Shown here: piece by piece, positions 1 through 5,720 of the stretch
How the letters are laid out: each line of letters opens with the position of its first letter
Numbering within the stretch: the stretch's first letter is position 1
Source: Nitrospirota bacterium
GTDB taxonomy: Bacteria; Nitrospirota; Thermodesulfovibrionia; Thermodesulfovibrionales; SM23-35
NCBI GenBank assembly: GCA_029883145.1
Contig: JAOUJR010000006.1
Location: 1-16,661, forward strand
DNA length: 16,661 nt
Direction of reading: 5' to 3'
Position numbers and translations under genes: made by a program
The notes under the pieces: model-generated
Told to the model about the DNA's origin: nothing
Database searches by the model: none
The model's input: only the letters and a program-made list of their open reading frames with translations

Positions 1-96
1 AGACAACGCACTAATATCCTGTCTTATAAATAGCTTTACTATAAAAGTGATGTCATTGATTTAATTTTGATTTTTCTTTTATCAAATTCTAAAATG

Positions 97-105
97 TGCT
101 ATATT
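97..105 (+). promoter_or_regulatory. candidate extended -10 promoter element
   Basis: TG-C-TATATT matches the extended -10 pattern (TGnTATAAT) with one mismatch. It would start a transcript with a leader of roughly 55 nt before the ATG at 168. No convincing -35 box lies at normal spacing. Support comes from the same TGnTATATT form occurring upstream of two other genes here (3500-3508 minus and 3616-3624 plus). The background is very AT-rich, so chance is a real possibility. Confidence 0.3.
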
Positions 106-167
106 TTTTCCATTAGAGATGTCAACGGGTAATCTGGATAATTAATGTTAGCATATAAAAAAAAGAT

Positions 168-923
168 ATGAAAAATATATCAATAGAAATTATACCACGC
201 ACAATCGAACAATTTGAAAAGGATATTGTAACGATAAGAAATAATTTCCCTGACATCAACATATTAAATATTCCCGATTTGCTACGGCTTGATATCCGTA
301 GCTGGGATGTTGCAAAAATTGCCAAAAAATATTTTTCCACAGTTATTCCACACTTACGCGCAATAGACTTTAATTTGAGGGAACCTTTTAAATTGATATC
401 ATTTTTTAAACAAAATAATATTAATTCTGTACTTATCATCACAGGAGATAAACCACAAGACATGTCTAAGAAAGTATATAGGAATTCTTGTCTTGAATTA
501 ATCCGAATATTCAAAAAAGAGGCACCGGATATTAAAGTATATGCTGGTCTCGATCAATATAGACAAAGCTTCCGCAAAGAATTGGATTACATAGAAGATA
601 AGAGAATTGCAGGAGCAGACGGGTTTTTCACACAACCTTTCTTTGATATAAAACTTTTAGAAATATATTTAGATTTACTAAAGGATTATGAAATATTTTG
701 GGGAATCACCCCTGTATTAAATGAGACAGTAAAAAACTATTGGGAAAGCAAAAATAATGTCTTCTTCCCATCCACTTTTGTTCCAGTTATGGAATGGAAT
801 GTCAATTTTGCGAGAAAGGCTGTCGAAATAATTACGGCTTATAAATCAAATAGTTATATTATGCCTATACGAGTAAATATTATTGAATATTTGAATGAAA
901 TTTTTAAAAATACTAAAAAATAG
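168..923 (+). CDS. methylenetetrahydrofolate reductase (MetF)-superfamily protein
   Basis: This 251-residue protein would adopt the (beta/alpha)8 fold of MTHFR, which reduces 5,10-methylene-THF to 5-methyl-THF in the cytoplasm. Visible hallmarks are an N-terminal strand with Glu at residue 7 (SIEIIPR, where MetF has its catalytic Glu), PHLRAIDF near 61-68, ITGD at 91-94 (MetF RGD/GD region) and GADGFFTQPFFD at 149-160, matching the MTHFR GA-D-x-x-TQ-x-F-D signature. It is shorter than E. coli MetF (about 296 aa) and diverged, so substrate and FAD use are uncertain. The gene is strikingly AT-rich (about 30% GC against about 43% for the core genes), suggesting transfer. The ATG is preceded only by a weak AAAGA. 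It converges on zapA with a 3-base gap, and no folate or methionine gene is beside it. The fold assignment is fairly safe; the enzyme name is inferred. Confidence 0.62.
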   Translation: MKNISIEIIPRTIEQFEKDIVTIRNNFPDINILNIPDLLRLDIRSWDVAKIAKKYFSTVIPHLRAIDFNLREPFKLISFFKQNNINSVLIITGDKPQDMSKKVYRNSCLELIRIFKKEAPDIKVYAGLDQYRQSFRKELDYIEDKRIAGADGFFTQPFFDIKLLEIYLDLLKDYEIFWGITPVLNETVKNYWESKNNVFFPSTFVPVMEWNVNFARKAVEIITAYKSNSYIMPIRVNIIEYLNEIFKNTKK

Positions 924-926
924 AAT

Positions 927-1193
927 TTACTCAAATAAGGCTGTCAGAGTTTTTGTCTTTTCCTCTATATAGTCTGTGAGCTGCTCCTGTTCTTTTTTCA
1001 ATTTGAAAAGTTCATCCGCAATGTTCAGTGCAGCGAGGATTGATGCTTTCACCGGTGTAACGTTGGGTAAAGAATTATGGACTTCCTTGAGCTTTTCATC
1101 AACATATGCTGCAAGCCTTATAATATGCTCTTCAGGCGCATCTCCCTTTATCGTATATTTCTGCCCTAAGATATAGACCTCGACGCTCCCCAT
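927..1193 (-). CDS. zapA: cell division protein ZapA
   Basis: This 88-residue protein shows the ZapA plan. An N-terminal beta segment (VEVYILGQKYTIKGDAPEE) is followed by a long helix that would form the dimer/tetramer coiled coil (EHIIRLAAYVDEKLKEV, then KASILAALNIADELFKLKKEQEQL). ZapA binds FtsZ and cross-links protofilaments at the division septum. The length fits the family (about 90-110 aa). The gene lies 4 nt downstream of the ZapB-like coding region on the same strand, so the two are probably translated from one message. The pairing of ZapA with a short coiled-coil protein supports both calls. No clear terminator follows; the stop lies 3 bases from the end of the convergent MTHFR-like gene. 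Confidence 0.85.
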   Translation of the reverse strand: MGSVEVYILGQKYTIKGDAPEEHIIRLAAYVDEKLKEVHNSLPNVTPVKASILAALNIADELFKLKKEQEQLTDYIEEKTKTLTALFE

Positions 1194-1197
1194 ACCA

Positions 1198-1419
1198 TTA
1201 CTCTACTTCAAGTGTATCGAGCTCATTGAGGAGACCCTCAATCTGGTTTTTTATTGTATTCTTTTCTGACTTAATCTGTTCGACTTCTAAGTTTTTTTCA
1301 TTCAGGAGCACTTCGAGTTCTTTTATCCTTCTCTCCAGTAACACCTTATCTTCCTTAAGGGTCTTGACCCTCTCGATTGCGGTGGCGATTTTTTCTTCAA
1401 GGTTTTTAAGTTTATCCAA
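1198..1419 (-). CDS. ZapB-like short coiled-coil protein, probable cell division factor
   Basis: From the proposed TTG start the product is 73 residues, almost entirely heptad-patterned coiled coil (LKNLEEKIATAIERVK, then LLERRIKELEVLLNEK and later heptads), rich in Lys and Glu and lacking any catalytic motif. ZapB proteins are about 80-residue coiled coils that join the Z-ring through ZapA, and zapA follows 4 nt downstream. The open frame extends upstream to an ATG at 1500 (100 aa), but that start has no ribosome-binding site and the extra 27 residues do not continue the coiled coil. TTG at 1419 has a perfect AGGAGG (1433-1428) 8 nt upstream. Coiled coils are hard to tell apart by eye, so the ZapB name rests mainly on context. 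Confidence 0.6.
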   Translation of the reverse strand: MDKLKNLEEKIATAIERVKTLKEDKVLLERRIKELEVLLNEKNLEVEQIKSEKNTIKNQIEGLLNELDTLEVE

Positions 1420-1427
1420 AGATGTAA

Positions 1428-1433
1428 CCTCCT
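1428..1433 (-). promoter_or_regulatory. Shine-Dalgarno site that decides the ZapB-like start
   Basis: On the minus strand AGGAGG reads from 1433 to 1428, with 8 nt before TTG at 1419-1417. This is an ideal site located inside the longer open frame that begins at 1500, where no comparable site precedes the ATG. It therefore argues for translation from the internal TTG. Confidence 0.6.
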
Positions 1434-1567
1434 TTTTTATTTCTGTAGATTGTTCCCTATATTGGTTATCGTCAAAGAGGGTCCTCATAAAAACCATCAT
1501 ATTTACGATAACAGAAGATTCGAGTTAAAGTCTACTGGTTTGCAGGAAATTTTAATCATATAGTTAT

Positions 1568-3466
1568 CTATTGAAAAGCACGTTTGTATTCAAAAAAAGT
1601 GGTAATCACTCTCTTCACATAGTTTTTTGTTTCATTGTAGGGAATGTCTTCAATAAATTCATCTATGGATTTATAGTTTCCCTTCTGTATCCACTTTCTC
1701 ACCGCTTCCTCTCCCGCATTATACGCAGCGAGTGCATACGAATAAGAACCAAACTCATTAATCAGACTGCTCAGATAATAAATGCCGATATGAAGGTTAT
1801 TTTTTACATCGTAAACCTGCTGAGTATTGTGTACCCTCAATTTTAACTTACTGCTGATTCGGTATGCTGTTCGAGGCATGAGTTGCATGAGACCAAGAGC
1901 TCCTGCAGGGGATCTGACTTTCGTGTCAAATCTGCTCTCTTCTCTTGCAACAGAAAGGACTAAAAGAGGGTCTATGTTATATTTTTTTGAAAGACCTTCG
2001 ATGCTATCCCAGTATGCAAGCGGGTATAAAAGATGATGCAGCCTTTCTGTATAGGGTAACTTTTTAGCGAGATTTACCATATTTTTATATTCATCAAGCT
2101 CTTGAAATTTCGAGCCAATATAGAGAATGTCCTCTATTGAGTTGTGATCTCTTGAAAGATATATCAACTCTGACAGAGCCTCTCTTAATAAGCCAAGGTC
2201 AAAGAGCGCTTCCACACGTTCAGATTTTTTTAATGAAGAGGGAGTTGTTCTCGTCGTATTTGTGGGCCCAAGAGATTGCTTGATTTCATTGGTATTGGAC
2301 AGCTCGAGAGATTCCCTTGTCTTCACATAGGACATGATGCTATAGAAGTCGCAATTTTTTTTCATCAGTGTACTGTAAAGAGCGAGGCTATCCCCGCCAG
2401 CTTCTTCAAGGCTGCGTGCCTTCCAGTAGAGATATCTTGTGTCATTTGAACTGTTGTAGAGTTTTGTAAAAACATCAGCTGCTTTTTTGTATTCTCCTGT
2501 GAGGAAGTAGGTCCATCCAATACCCCATAAAGCAGTTTCAGTCTCTGAAGGATAGAGTGCCATAAGACCCTGATACTCTCTTATAGCTTCTTTAGTCTTT
2601 CCATCTCTCCTTAAGTCAGCAGCAACAGTAACAAGGATACGACCGGCTCTCTTGTCTCCTGTGGTGAGGAGTTCGCTCAACGCAGAATCGAATGCATCCT
2701 TTTCCCCTGCGCGGTAGAGTGATCGCACCTTCCAGTATTTTTCGTGAGCCTTTTCGTAAATCTCTGCAGCTTCACGATATCTTTTCTGTCTGAAAAGACA
2801 ATAGCCGATGCTTTTCAGAATTTCATTTCTCTTTTTCCCGTTATCTTTGGACAATGCAGATCTCAAAGTAGATTCGGCCCTTTTAAAATCCATTACCTTC
2901 ATAAGGTTTGATGCCCGTTCAATAAGGTCTTCTGCACTTATATCAGATGAGTCCAGTTCGTTAAACACCAATTCAGAAAGAGGTCCTGCGCCCATATAAA
3001 TTTCCTTAAAAAATGATTTTGCCCTGTCTGTATTGCCCTGTTTCTTTAACCATTGTGCATAGATATACTTAATCTCGGTATCATCTGGATAATCCTTTAT
3101 GTAGGATGTAAATAACTGCTGAATGTTTTCTTCAGACACTTCCTCAGCTTCTTTAATCTCATGAATACGGGCTTTTTTTCTGAGAGGTGATTGTGAATAT
3201 TTGTGAAGGAGAGTCCGGATGGTCTTCAGAGACTCCGCATGGTTTCCAGTTTCATGGTACGCGTCAGAGAGCCAGAATAACGCATAATCACCTAACAGAG
3301 GAAAATCTTTTTCTGCTGCAGTTAAACTGGATATGGCATCTTCATAGTTTCTACTTTCCAGTTCAAATTTGCCTTTTTTCAGATATGCCTTACCATCTAT
3401 CTCTTCACCATACCCAACTGAACAGGAAACAAAGATGAACAAGAGAAACACAAGTCGCACCTTCAT
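1568..3466 (-). CDS. Slt-type soluble lytic murein transglycosylase with TPR-like N-terminal region
   Basis: A 632-residue exported enzyme that would cleave the MurNAc-GlcNAc bond of peptidoglycan to give 1,6-anhydroMurNAc ends. The ATG at 3466 begins a signal sequence (MKVRLVFLLFIFVSC); the Cys could be a lipidation site, although Phe at -3 is a poor lipobox. Residues about 25-470 are TPR-like helical repeats, several with the pattern of tetratricopeptide hairpins. The C-terminal catalytic domain has AREESRF with the catalytic Glu followed by Ser (about residue 510 from this start), then GALGLMQLMP and the AYNAG motif, as in family 1A Slt70. Length matches Slt70 (about 620-645 aa). An in-frame TTG at 3484 is possible but would put polar residues ahead of the signal. 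ZapB-like and zapA genes follow on the same strand. Confidence 0.88.
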   Translation of the reverse strand: MKVRLVFLLFIFVSCSVGYGEEIDGKAYLKKGKFELESRNYEDAISSLTAAEKDFPLLGDYALFWLSDAYHETGNHAESLKTIRTLLHKYSQSPLRKKARIHEIKEAEEVSEENIQQLFTSYIKDYPDDTEIKYIYAQWLKKQGNTDRAKSFFKEIYMGAGPLSELVFNELDSSDISAEDLIERASNLMKVMDFKRAESTLRSALSKDNGKKRNEILKSIGYCLFRQKRYREAAEIYEKAHEKYWKVRSLYRAGEKDAFDSALSELLTTGDKRAGRILVTVAADLRRDGKTKEAIREYQGLMALYPSETETALWGIGWTYFLTGEYKKAADVFTKLYNSSNDTRYLYWKARSLEEAGGDSLALYSTLMKKNCDFYSIMSYVKTRESLELSNTNEIKQSLGPTNTTRTTPSSLKKSERVEALFDLGLLREALSELIYLSRDHNSIEDILYIGSKFQELDEYKNMVNLAKKLPYTERLHHLLYPLAYWDSIEGLSKKYNIDPLLVLSVAREESRFDTKVRSPAGALGLMQLMPRTAYRISSKLKLRVHNTQQVYDVKNNLHIGIYYLSSLINEFGSYSYALAAYNAGEEAVRKWIQKGNYKSIDEFIEDIPYNETKNYVKRVITTFFEYKRAFQ

Positions 3467-3499
3467 AAAAATATCATAGCTCAAATGAAGGTTTTCAGC

Positions 3500-3508
3500 A
3501 ATATAACA
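3500..3508 (-). promoter_or_regulatory. candidate extended -10 promoter for slt
   Basis: On the minus strand TG-T-TATATT reads from 3508 to 3500, giving a predicted start of transcription about 25-30 nt ahead of the ATG at 3466. It is the core of a 12-bp sequence (3500-3511) repeated exactly in inverted orientation at 3613-3624 ahead of the divergent gene. No good -35 is visible. Confidence 0.45.
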
Positions 3509-3580
3509 CAGAACACTGAAAAGGATGAAACAAAAAATTGTAGTAACCCAATAGGTTATACAGCCTTCCTACTTATGATA

Positions 3581-3594
3581 CTCACGACTCACGA
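3581..3594 (+). repeat. short tandem heptamer (CTCACGA x2)
   Basis: Two perfect copies of CTCACGA stand side by side in the slt/unknown-gene intergenic space, just upstream of the plus-strand promoter candidate. Alone it is minor. It belongs with other period-7 tracts at 5608-5661, 6324-6344 and 14269-14303. Confidence 0.5.
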
Positions 3595-3615
3595 TAGAAT
3601 ATTTTGCTTTCGCTG

Positions 3616-3624
3616 TGTTATATT
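3616..3624 (+). promoter_or_regulatory. candidate extended -10 promoter for the unknown gene, possibly leaderless
   Basis: TG-T-TATATT ends only 6 bases before the ATG at 3631. Transcription starting 6-8 nt after the box would begin at or next to the start codon, and no ribosome-binding site is present. Both facts fit a leaderless message. The 12-bp sequence 3613-3624 is an exact inverted copy of 3500-3511. Confidence 0.42.
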
Positions 3625-3630
3625 TTTTAT

Positions 3631-5463
3631 ATGATAAGAGATCTCAGGCTTCATGGGAGCATTGGTCCTGTCGAGTATTTTGCCTTTGTTGGTGGAGTAA
3701 GCGAGTATAATACCTATTTCTATGAGGAAAGCCCATTAACTGTAAGATTTTTTTCAAAGGGAAATGAATTTGTCATCAAGGATGAAGGCATTCATTACAA
3801 AGGGACGGGTGGGAGTTTCTGCGAGTATATGTTCGGTGTAGAAAAGCCTGTTCAGGATTTAATGAAAAGAGAGATCGCAAACAGACTTGTCATGTTTGGG
3901 GCCTTTCTCGACGGTAGTGAAAAGGTTACATTTACGAATGATATAGAAGGCAGAACATCTTACTATCGCCTTTTTCTCCAGGGACATGCGGTGAAGAATT
4001 ACTACTTTTTTATTTCATCTGATTATAGTGGTGAGTATAGGAAGAGGCAAAAACAGATACTCAGGGCTGTTGGAAAATTTTTAAAGAGAACCGATTATAT
4101 TGCCCAGGGAATGGATACAGAACTTCTCGACGGTTTTATCGAAGAATTAAAGGAGCAGGATTCGACAGTATTTGTCTTTAAATTTATCAACAAGGGGAAC
4201 CAGGAATTTTACAGGGCGTTTCACAATTTTTATTCTAAGGAAAAATTACTGAGCATAAATGAGGAACGTTACATCGAAGATATAATTGCAAAGTATGAAA
4301 TCGACCGCTACCAGCAGGAGAGAATGAAGATTGATATCATGTACAGGCATCCCGATAACAAACCTATTGTTGATGAATACAGAGATATACTCCTGGCCGG
4401 GATTTCACGAGATACATTTCAGCGTACAGATCTTGCGAGGCTCAGAAGGCTGCGTACACTTGCCATAAGAAACAATATCCCGAGTGTCCTTTTTGACACC
4501 CTTGACGAACTGCTCCTGAAAGGCAAAGGAATACAGGAAATAGAAGAACCCGAGTATCTTAAGGAAACAAGAGCAATACTTCAGGGCTTGTTCTTTAAGG
4601 ACAGGACACTGAGGAGACATATAATAGATGAAGACATAATAAGGTTGATAAAGGCGAAACAGATCGCATATTCACGGAGTGACAAAGGCTTTGAACAGAT
4701 ACTCCTTGATACAGTGAGAGCGTGTGATGAGGTTACGCGCAAGAATAATGATTTCAGCCTTCTGGAGGAGTTTAGTTCGATAGTGACCTACTTTGATAGA
4801 TATGATAATCTCTTCACTTTGTTGAATCAGATCGCATTTATGGAGAATGTAGACTTCACCGAGGACTCTCTGAGGAGTCTTATAGGTAATAAAAAAGAGT
4901 TTGATAAACTTAACGAGAGACTCTTTGATGATATATTCGCAAGAGAACTTCTTAATAACAAATATATCACAGGTTATGGGGGGAGAAAGATTACTGTAAT
5001 ATTAAAAGGGATAAAGAAAATCTCATCAGGTGATGCATCATTAAAAGATGTGGTTACAGAGTTGAAGATGATTAAGGATGAGGAGAAGCTCTATCGTCTT
5101 GTACGCACTGCACTTAAAGAGAGAATGCGGAACTTTTTCCCTGGCTTCGACCCGAGAAAAGTGAGAAACGAGATACGAGAAGATATTGAAAGAGAACTTA
5201 CTGAAAAAGGTATTGCCGGTGGTATGCCTGAAAGGCTATTCAAAAAGGTATTCCTTGATATCAGAAAAGAGTCGTTCTATATTAACCATCTCCTGCCGAG
5301 GATACTGCATGACAAGGATACCACTTTGAGGGAGGACTTTATTAATAACAGTGGTCTTGACAGATTTTATATTGAAATGCTTGAAAAGGAATATGTGAAG
5401 GATAGAGGGCTTGATTTTACGGTTGTTGAACCTGTTCTTTTTGGAGGCGGCGAGCGGATTTGA
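3631..5463 (+). CDS. large conserved-looking protein of unknown function
   Basis: I do not recognise this 610-residue protein. Codon use looks like that of the core genes, and it stays open for 1.8 kb with no competing motif-bearing frame, so it is real. There is no signal peptide and no long hydrophobic segment, so it is probably cytoplasmic. The first 140 or so residues look beta-rich (GPVEYFAFVGGVSEYNTYF, then FFISSDYSG). The remainder is predicted helical, highly charged and Lys/Arg/Glu-rich, including LARLRRLRTLAIRNNI. I see no Walker, nuclease, kinase or zinc motif. The ATG at 3631 is preferred to an in-frame TTG at 3604 because the promoter box lies between them. Its last 22 bases overlap the 3' end of the convergent tRNA-Cys gene, and the stop TGA lies in the T-arm complement. 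It is divergent from slt. Confidence 0.75.
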   Translation: MIRDLRLHGSIGPVEYFAFVGGVSEYNTYFYEESPLTVRFFSKGNEFVIKDEGIHYKGTGGSFCEYMFGVEKPVQDLMKREIANRLVMFGAFLDGSEKVTFTNDIEGRTSYYRLFLQGHAVKNYYFFISSDYSGEYRKRQKQILRAVGKFLKRTDYIAQGMDTELLDGFIEELKEQDSTVFVFKFINKGNQEFYRAFHNFYSKEKLLSINEERYIEDIIAKYEIDRYQQERMKIDIMYRHPDNKPIVDEYRDILLAGISRDTFQRTDLARLRRLRTLAIRNNIPSVLFDTLDELLLKGKGIQEIEEPEYLKETRAILQGLFFKDRTLRRHIIDEDIIRLIKAKQIAYSRSDKGFEQILLDTVRACDEVTRKNNDFSLLEEFSSIVTYFDRYDNLFTLLNQIAFMENVDFTEDSLRSLIGNKKEFDKLNERLFDDIFARELLNNKYITGYGGRKITVILKGIKKISSGDASLKDVVTELKMIKDEEKLYRLVRTALKERMRNFFPGFDPRKVRNEIREDIERELTEKGIAGGMPERLFKKVFLDIRKESFYINHLLPRILHDKDTTLREDFINNSGLDRFYIEMLEKEYVKDRGLDFTVVEPVLFGGGERI

Positions 5464-5517
5464 ACCGCTGCATAAAGGTTTTGCAGACCTCTCCCTTAGC
5501 CACTTGGGTACGCCGCC
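5442..5517 (-). tRNA. tRNA-Cys (anticodon GCA)
   Basis: The minus strand folds as a full cloverleaf. The acceptor is GGCGGCG with CGCCGCC, discriminator U, and an encoded CCA. The anticodon stem GAGGT/ACCTT has loop CTGCAAA giving GCA. The T-arm is AGCGG-TTCAAAT-CCGCT. Length is 76 nt including CCA. It follows tRNA-Gly after a single base, so both are processed from one precursor. Its 3' part overlaps the last 22 bases of the convergent plus-strand gene. Confidence 0.97.
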
Positions 5518-5518
5518 A

Positions 5519-5594
5519 TGGAGCGGGCGACGGGATTCGAACCCGCGACCCCAACCTTGGCAAGGTTGTGCTCTACCAGCTGAGCTACACCCGC
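5519..5594 (-). tRNA. tRNA-Gly (anticodon GCC)
   Basis: The minus strand gives acceptor GCGGGTG paired with CGCCCGC (one G-U), a canonical D-arm TAGCTCAGCTGGTAGAGC, anticodon stem CAACC/GGTTG around TTGCCAA (anticodon GCC), T-arm with GGTTCGAATCC, discriminator U, and encoded CCA. Length is 76 nt. It is the first of a two-tRNA unit; only one base (5518) separates it from tRNA-Cys. Confidence 0.97.
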
Positions 5595-5616
5595 ATATTT
5601 AAAAATCAAAAGTAAA

Positions 5617-5658
5617 AAGTTAAGAGTAAAATGAGTATAAACTCATAACTCTTAACTT
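5617..5658. repeat. inverted repeat in the tRNA-trpE divergent region, built from period-7 tracts
   Basis: Arms 5617-5627 and 5648-5658 are perfect 11-bp complements. A second inner pair (5631-5636 with 5641-5646) leaves a 4-nt ATAA loop. Each arm also shows period-7 spacing (ACTCATA, ACTCTTA, ACTTATC on the right side). There is no T-run, so it is not an ordinary terminator. The right arm overlaps the proposed trpE -35 box, so it could be an operator, but its repeat nature suggests an inserted element. Confidence 0.55.
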
Positions 5659-5681
5659 ATCATTAATTAATGAGCTATAAT
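5652..5681 (+). promoter_or_regulatory. candidate trpE promoter
   Basis: A perfect TATAAT at 5676-5681 has TTAACT (4 of 6 matches to TTGACA) at 5652-5657 with 18-bp spacing. Predicted initiation near 5688 leaves a leader of about 30 nt. That is too short for a classical trp attenuator, and no Trp-rich leader peptide is visible. A small inverted repeat, ATTGAT (5683-5688) with ATCAAT (5697-5702), lies right after the -10 and could bind a regulator. Confidence 0.5.
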
Positions 5682-5690
5682 GATTGATAT

Positions 5691-5719
5691 AAATTAATCA
5701 ATACGACGAGTTTTGTCAA
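5691..5719 (-). promoter_or_regulatory. candidate promoter for the tRNA-Gly/tRNA-Cys unit
   Basis: The minus strand has a perfect TTGACA at 5719-5714 with TAATTT at 5696-5691, spacing 17 bp. The -10 match is poor (3 of 6). An alternative -10 (TATAGC) further in overlaps the trpE TATAAT. The tRNA and trpE promoters are therefore back to back and overlapping, with the -35 for the tRNAs reaching the trpE start codon. Confidence 0.35.
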
Positions 5720-5720
5720 C

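Noticed and set aside
122..514. 130-codon minus-strand frame opposite the MTHFR-like gene
   Set aside because: AT-rich shadow frame; the plus strand carries recognisable MTHFR motifs.
1501..1567. 6S RNA next to zapA
   Set aside because: Only 67 bp lie between slt and the long ZapB-like frame, and there is no long imperfect hairpin with the 6S bulge. It is too short.
5411..5602. 63-codon plus-strand frame across the tRNA genes
   Set aside because: It is the translation of the antisense of tRNA-Cys and tRNA-Gly, a well-known kind of spurious protein call.
5595..5720. trp attenuator or T-box ahead of trpE
   Set aside because: No leader peptide with Trp codons, no T-run after the hairpin, no room for a T-box, and the proposed leader is about 30 nt.
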